A stretch of 64,000 nt of DNA, from the NCBI GenBank assembly GCA_951812925.1, contig OX638368.1:73318422-73382421 (forward strand), given 5' to 3'. The DNA comes from Calliopum simillimum (taxonomy: Eukaryota; Arthropoda; Insecta; Diptera; Lauxaniidae). Below, piece after piece: positions 59,107 to 64,000 of this stretch; within the stretch, counting starts at the first letter, position 1; each line of letters opens with the position of its first letter. The notes below the pieces were generated by a model. It made no database searches. It was not told the DNA's origin and worked only from the letters and a program-made list of their open reading frames with translations. The translations under genes and the position numbers were made by a program.

Positions 59107-60198
59107 GCGATTGCACGCAGATTGTTAAAAAAATTACGAAAAAGGTTCTCTCTTATGGTGCGGAAATCGTGCAAAACTAAAACTGTTTTTCTTACACGGG
59201 GATGAAGAGCTTTAGAAACAAAAAAATAAATATTATATCACGGGTCGCACAGACTTATTTTTGGAAATATGGGCATCAGAAGTTGCTGATATGGAAACCA
59301 GTATAAGTTGGGAGTCCCTGAAAGGATATTAAAATTATTGATGCTGTATGAATGATATTTTAACAGGCTACAATATTGGTACGGAAAACTTCTAAATTGC
59401 AGCCGCTATTATCAAGATACTGAATTTTTTCAAAAATTGTGACCAAGGTTTTTTTTTTAAATGTAGCATTAACCCATGTTTTTTTAATGAATAGTATGAT
59501 TAAACAGTTGCTGTTGTGTTTATTCTTGTTGTTATTCATAAATCTATAAAAGTTCAAAATTTTTTGATTCAATATGATTTTTTATTAGGTTATAAAAAAT
59601 ATTAGCACAGAAAAACTAAAAAAAAATAAAAAGAAAAGATTTATCTATTTTCCCCAATAATGTGTAATGAGTTAACAAAATGATTAAATCTTTCTTTTAA
59701 TTGTACTTGATAATATTGGCACCTGATTTTTTTGTTCTAACATTTTCTATTAATAAAAAAAATATTGAATAAAAAGATTTGTTTGAACTTTTCCCTATTT
59801 ATGAATAACAAATAGAAAAAAATACAACAACAACTATTGATAGTCTATAACATTCATTATAAAAATTTAAAAAATGTGGGTAAATGATATATTTTTGAAA
59901 AAAAAAGGCCTTTTTCAAAAAACAATGGTCAAAATTTTAGGGAAAATTCAATGCCTTGAAAATAGTGTCCTTAATTTAGAAGTTGTGTATCCAAATATTG
60001 TAGCTTGTTAAAATCCATCCAGGGGTTCCCAGCTTATAATGGTTCCCATAAAAGATATATTAGTAACTTCGACGCATACATATTTATTTTTTATCTCTAA
60101 GGCACTATATCACCGAAAAAAAAATTATTTTGCATAATTTCCGCGCTATAGGAACCTTTTTCATTAATTTTTCTTTAACAGTCTGCGAACAATCGGCA
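59107..60198. mobile_element. Foldback element, second in unit (copy C)
   Basis: Inverted counterpart of 12069-13160, same arms and same CCTGGATGG-containing block (complement near 60015). Confidence 0.7.
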
Positions 60199-61246
60199 CA
60201 GAAACACGATTCAGACAAAATAGTTCCACAACTATTTTGTCTGTCCGCAACTATTTTGTCTGTCGTGTGAACTATTGAATAAGTGTCAATATCATCCCTG
60301 TCTATTGATCAAATACCAGTATTGCCGAAATGCTCTGATCGGAGTTCTTTACTCCGATTTAATACAAAACCATCCGATATGGAGTCCGAAAAAATAGTCC
60401 ACTTTTTTCATTAAACTTAATACAAAATATATTAATTAACTGTGTTTAAATAATGTTGGGATAGTATTTATAATTTTTAAAATTACAAATAAAATAAATA
60501 CAGAATTCCATTAATACATAAAATTAAGACATATTCAAAATAACTTCATCGTAAAGGAATTTATCAATGCAGCATATTTGGGCAAAACTGATTTAAAGAA
60601 CTATATTTATTATTCATACATAAAAATATATGCTTTCTTCGTCAAAGTCCCTTAGAATCATTCTTTTGTTAAAAAAAAAAACATATACATATTACGTGGA
60701 CTGGTCCAAAATAAATATTAAAGTTTTTTGGAATTGCGCTCTTTTGACACTAAAATGTTTTCTTTGATGTAAATAAGCACTACGTAGCATTTTAGAGAAC
60801 ATTTGATGCATCCCAACAATTTTAAAAACAAAAAAGTGGTCCTGTATATACATAGAAAACTGTCAAATTCTTTATATGGATTTTGAGCCGCTTAATCCAA
60901 ATCTGCAATTTAAAAGTTTTGTAATTTTGACGATATTGTCCATTCAAGGTGGAAAATTAAAAAACGAAATGGAACCCAATATCTCCAAAAATTACTGTAC
61001 TTATGGAGAAATAAATTCGAATTCAGCGATTCAAAATCTATATAAAAAAATGAACATTTTAAACTCATATATTTCCTACAGTTAGAAATAATTTGGGGCT
61101 GAAAGGGTTAACTAGTTTTCTGCAATATGTGAGGCATTTTGAAAAAGTCATATTTTTCGATGCTAAATACCCCGCTTTCTGCACAAAATACTAACTTCAA
61201 AGATTTGAAACGGTATCACTGTTAGTTTATAATTTTTTGTCAGTGC

Positions 61247-61808
61247 ATGAGAAGTTTGAAGATGCTTATTTCTTGGACTATTTTAATAACTTTTGCTTTA
61301 AATTCGATGGGGTTGACCGAAAAGGGCTATTCCTATGATGAAAAAGAAATTTTAGTTCCTTTAGATCACTTTAGTTTTGCTAACAACGAAACATTCAAGC
61401 TACGATATTTGATAAACAATCAACTTACCACTGAAGTATCTCCGATTTTTTTCTACACTGGAAATGAAGGAAATATTGAACTTTTTGCTCAAAATACTGG
61501 GTTCATGTGGGAGCTTTCGAAAGTTTTCAATGCTACTGTGGTATTTGCTGAGCATCGGTACTATGGAAAATCTTTGCCTTTTGCCAAGGACACGTTTAAT
61601 GGCACAAGGCATTATGGATTTTTGACTGCTGAACAAGCTTTGGCGGATTATGCTCAATTAGTTGCCTTATTAAGAGGCGATAGAAATGTACCGGTTATTG
61701 CTTTTGGAGGTTCGTACGGTGCAATGCTAGCCGCGTGGTTTCGTATGAGATATCCATATCTCGTACATGGATCTCTTGCTGCTTCAGCACCCATATGGCA
61801 GTTTGACA
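61247..61808 (+). CDS. S28 serine carboxypeptidase, first coding exon only (copy C)
   Basis: Same exon as copies A and B on the plus strand, donor GTAAGT at 61809. It differs next to the active site: the nucleophile elbow reads GGSYGAM, with Ala at 159 where A and B have Gly; Ser156 itself is kept. Residue 64 is Val. S28 enzymes normally have Gly at this place, so activity could be affected. Later exons would lie beyond 64000 if they exist; this is the only copy for which the window does not exclude a nearby rest of gene. Signal peptide residues 1-22. Confidence 0.83.
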
Positions 61809-61856
61809 GTAAGTGCCAATAAATGTAACCAAAGCTGTATATTTTTATCAAGATAC

Positions 61857-63229
61857 GGAACAATTTTACATCACCGACTGTTGTTGTTTTTTTATATTTT
61901 TTTTGCCCAAATAGGGCTCTGGGAATTAATTACAACAACAACCTCTGAGCGCATCTACTTTCGGAGATATAGCCATCGGAAGATCGGGATATATCTTTTA
62001 TAAAAATCGATATAAGTTGGGAACTCCTGGATGGATTTCAAAAATATTGGTGTCATATAAAAGGTATTTTACTGGGCTATATAATTGCCCTGCAAAGCTT
62101 TTCAATTTGAGTGATAGTTTTCGAGATATGACAATTTTTCAAAATTTAACCCCATTTTTTTCGCAAAAAACCGTAATTTTTCCAAAAAAATGTGTTATTA
62201 ACCTATAATTTTAATAACTAAATTAGGAAGCCTAATTTATTTCCTATCATTTGATATACGAAATGTATCTGAAATTGCATCATTAATAAATTTTTATAGA
62301 AAAAAACAAAAATGGACCAAATCAATTTTCTTCAAATTTGGAACTTTAAACAACAACAATGCTAAAACAGACAACAACAACTTTACTACTACTACAACAA
62401 CAGTAATTTTACATAAGAGTAGGGGTAATTGGGCGGCCTGCGGCCGCAGCTCAGGATTTAAAACTCCCAAAAATCCGACACCGGCTTCGCGGCGGCCTTC
62501 AGCCGCGGATCAGTCTATAATATATCCAACACATAGTTTGCTAGCCAAATTGCGCGCGCAATTTTTAATAAAAATTTTAAATTTTTTTAATATAATAAGT
62601 AGCTGATCCTCTTTGTTGTTGTTGTTGTTGTTGTAGTAGTATCCAAGTTGTTGTTGTAGTAGTAGTTGTTGTTGTTTTTGTTGTTGTTGTTGTTGTAGTT
62701 GTTGTTGTTGTAGTTGTTGTTTGTTCTGGCATTGTTGTTGTTTAAAGTTCCTAATTTCAAGAAAATTGATTTGGTCTATTTATGTTTTTTTCTATAAAAA
62801 GTTATTAATGATACAATTTCTGATACATGTTGCATATCAAATGAAAGGAAATAAATTAGGCTTCCTAATTTAGTTATTAAAATTATAGGTTAATAACACA
62901 TTTTTTGGGAAAAATAACGGTTTTTTGCGAAAAAAAAGGGGTTAAATTTTGAAAAATTGTCATCTCGAAAACAATCACTTAAATTGAAAAACTTTGTAGG
63001 GCAATTATATAGCCTGATAAAATACCTTTCATATGACACCAATATTTTTGAAATCCATCCAGGGGTTCCCAACTTATACCGATTTTTATAAAAGATATAT
63101 CCCGATCTTCCGATGGCCATATCTCCGAAAGTAGATGCGCTCAGAGGTTGTAATTAATTCCCAGAGCCCTATTTGGGCAAAAAAAATTAAAAAAAAAAAA
63201 AAAAAAAGTGGGTGATGTAACATTAAGCC
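61857..63229. mobile_element. Foldback element 3' of the S28 exon (copy C, longest form)
   Basis: TSD CAAGATAC (61849-61856, 63230-63237; the complement of GTATCTTG). 1373 bp. The loop includes every part that A or B retains separately, plus a GC-rich core (about 62430-62515) with CGGCGGCCTTCAGCCGCGG. Confidence 0.87.
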
Positions 63230-63746
63230 CAAGATACACCAGTTCGTTACTGTGGTCAGTGGAATTTGTTAAAATCAATAAAATGGTGCTGAAAGCGAAC
63301 AAATGATACGTCTAAATACGTTTGTTTTTCGAATTCTGCGTGTGTTTAATATAACAATACTTTTAATCTCGTAAACCATGAAAAACTCGAAAGTTTACGA
63401 GCTTGTTTTCAGGAACACACATTTCTCAAAACGTGTAAGCAACGTATCAGCTGTCATATAATTCGAAAAATATTCAATTCAAATTCAATTTTCAAAACAA
63501 AATGTATTTTTCAATACATTTATTTGACAACAATCGCTCTCGTACTTTTTCGAGGCTATTTACGCATCGAATTTGCCTCGTAAGTTTTCGAGGCCTGGTA
63601 AACTTTTTTTTCATACAAATTTTTAAATTTTGTTTACGAGACTCGAAACTTTTCGAGGTTTTCGTGCTTTTCGAGGCTTTTACGAGTTTAAAGGAATCCC
63701 CTTAACATTTTAAGGAAATGAAACGCACAAACGCACCGTTGGCATA

Positions 63747-63848
63747 GTGCGAACTCACACGACACGGGAATGGAGGGAAATGAAAGCACCACTTCCCTCC
63801 GCTTGCCTAGAAATTTGACGTGCACGTGCCCTTCGTGTGAGTTTGCAC
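63747..63848. mobile_element. 102-bp palindromic MITE (copy C)
   Basis: Counterpart of 20991-21092, with ends GTGCGAACTCACACGA and CGTGTGAGTTTGCAC. Confidence 0.72.
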
Positions 63849-64000
63849 ATAGCAACATTTATTCCGCTTTCAGCAGCTTTATTTGTGTCTAACCAAATTT
63901 CTAGGGTTGTGCAATGAGCTGATCGAACCTGTTCGAACTTTTGCCGCACATATAGCTTAAACACAATTGGAGCGTACGACGAATTTCGCCCGACGAATAT

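Larger units (their letters stand above)
57364..64000 (-). repeat. Segmental duplication, copy C (inverted, incomplete)
   Basis: Opposite strand of units A and B from about 14932 downward. It includes the full 50-bp tandem duplication, the complete 129-bp MITE, both foldbacks, the S28 exon and the segment missing in A, and runs off the window. The most complete copy for the foldback loop. Very high identity to A and B. Confidence 0.93.

Overview
The window looks like repeat-rich, AT-rich DNA from a fly (Diptera, probably Schizophora). The evidence is the repeat content: DINE-1/Helentron elements carrying the familiar fly 5' region, a jockey-like LINE, an RTE-like LINE, piggyBac, Tc1/mariner, Helitron, Transib-like and hAT-like elements, plus many long palindromic (foldback) elements. 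The species cannot be told from the sequence. No rRNA, tRNA, CRISPR or prokaryotic gene was seen. There is one assembly gap of 200 N (26831-27030).

Layout. 1-3043: a palindromic hAT-like element (505-2356), then a ~145-bp satellite holding a 107-bp hairpin MITE. 3044-14932 (copy A), 15196-26460 (copy B, same orientation) and 57364-64000 (copy C, inverted, running off the window) are three near-identical copies of one segmental duplication. Where complete, the unit carries a broken piggyBac, a TIR element with CAGGGGTGAC ends, two head-to-tail Helitrons, a foldback with an 8-bp TSD, and one host coding exon: the first coding exon of a peptidase-family-S28 serine carboxypeptidase (Pro-X carboxypeptidase-like). 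A second foldback and short MITEs follow. Copy B stops at 26460 and switches at once into the opposite strand of the unit, next to the gap.

27031-35440: a foldback holding a DINE-1; a TTAA-flanked MITE sitting at the middle of a palindrome; and a Tc1/mariner relic (31460-34324) invaded by a DINE-1 that was itself invaded by a Transib-like element. 35440-43714: a four-level nest. A LINE RNase H relic is split by a palindromic hAT-like element (TSD ATATAGAA), that is split by a jockey-like LINE, and the LINE by a second Transib-like element (TSD GGGCG). 43765-45896: another foldback with a second TTAA MITE. 45897-54480: inverted arrays of ~500-bp repeats around a second TAGAGTGGTCC element (with a DINE-1 inside), an RTE-like LINE and a Helitron for which an empty site is visible. 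54703-57000: a TA-flanked element and a 1.2-kb foldback, then copy C.

The only likely host gene sequence is the S28 exon, present three times without later exons in view. Everything else is mobile or repetitive. The insertions can be ordered in time because target-site duplications, reading frames and paralogous empty sites survive. No new multi-gene system is visible. The most notable items are the Transib-like family with CACAGTG ends, the nested insertions, and the recent direct-plus-inverted amplification of an S28 exon.
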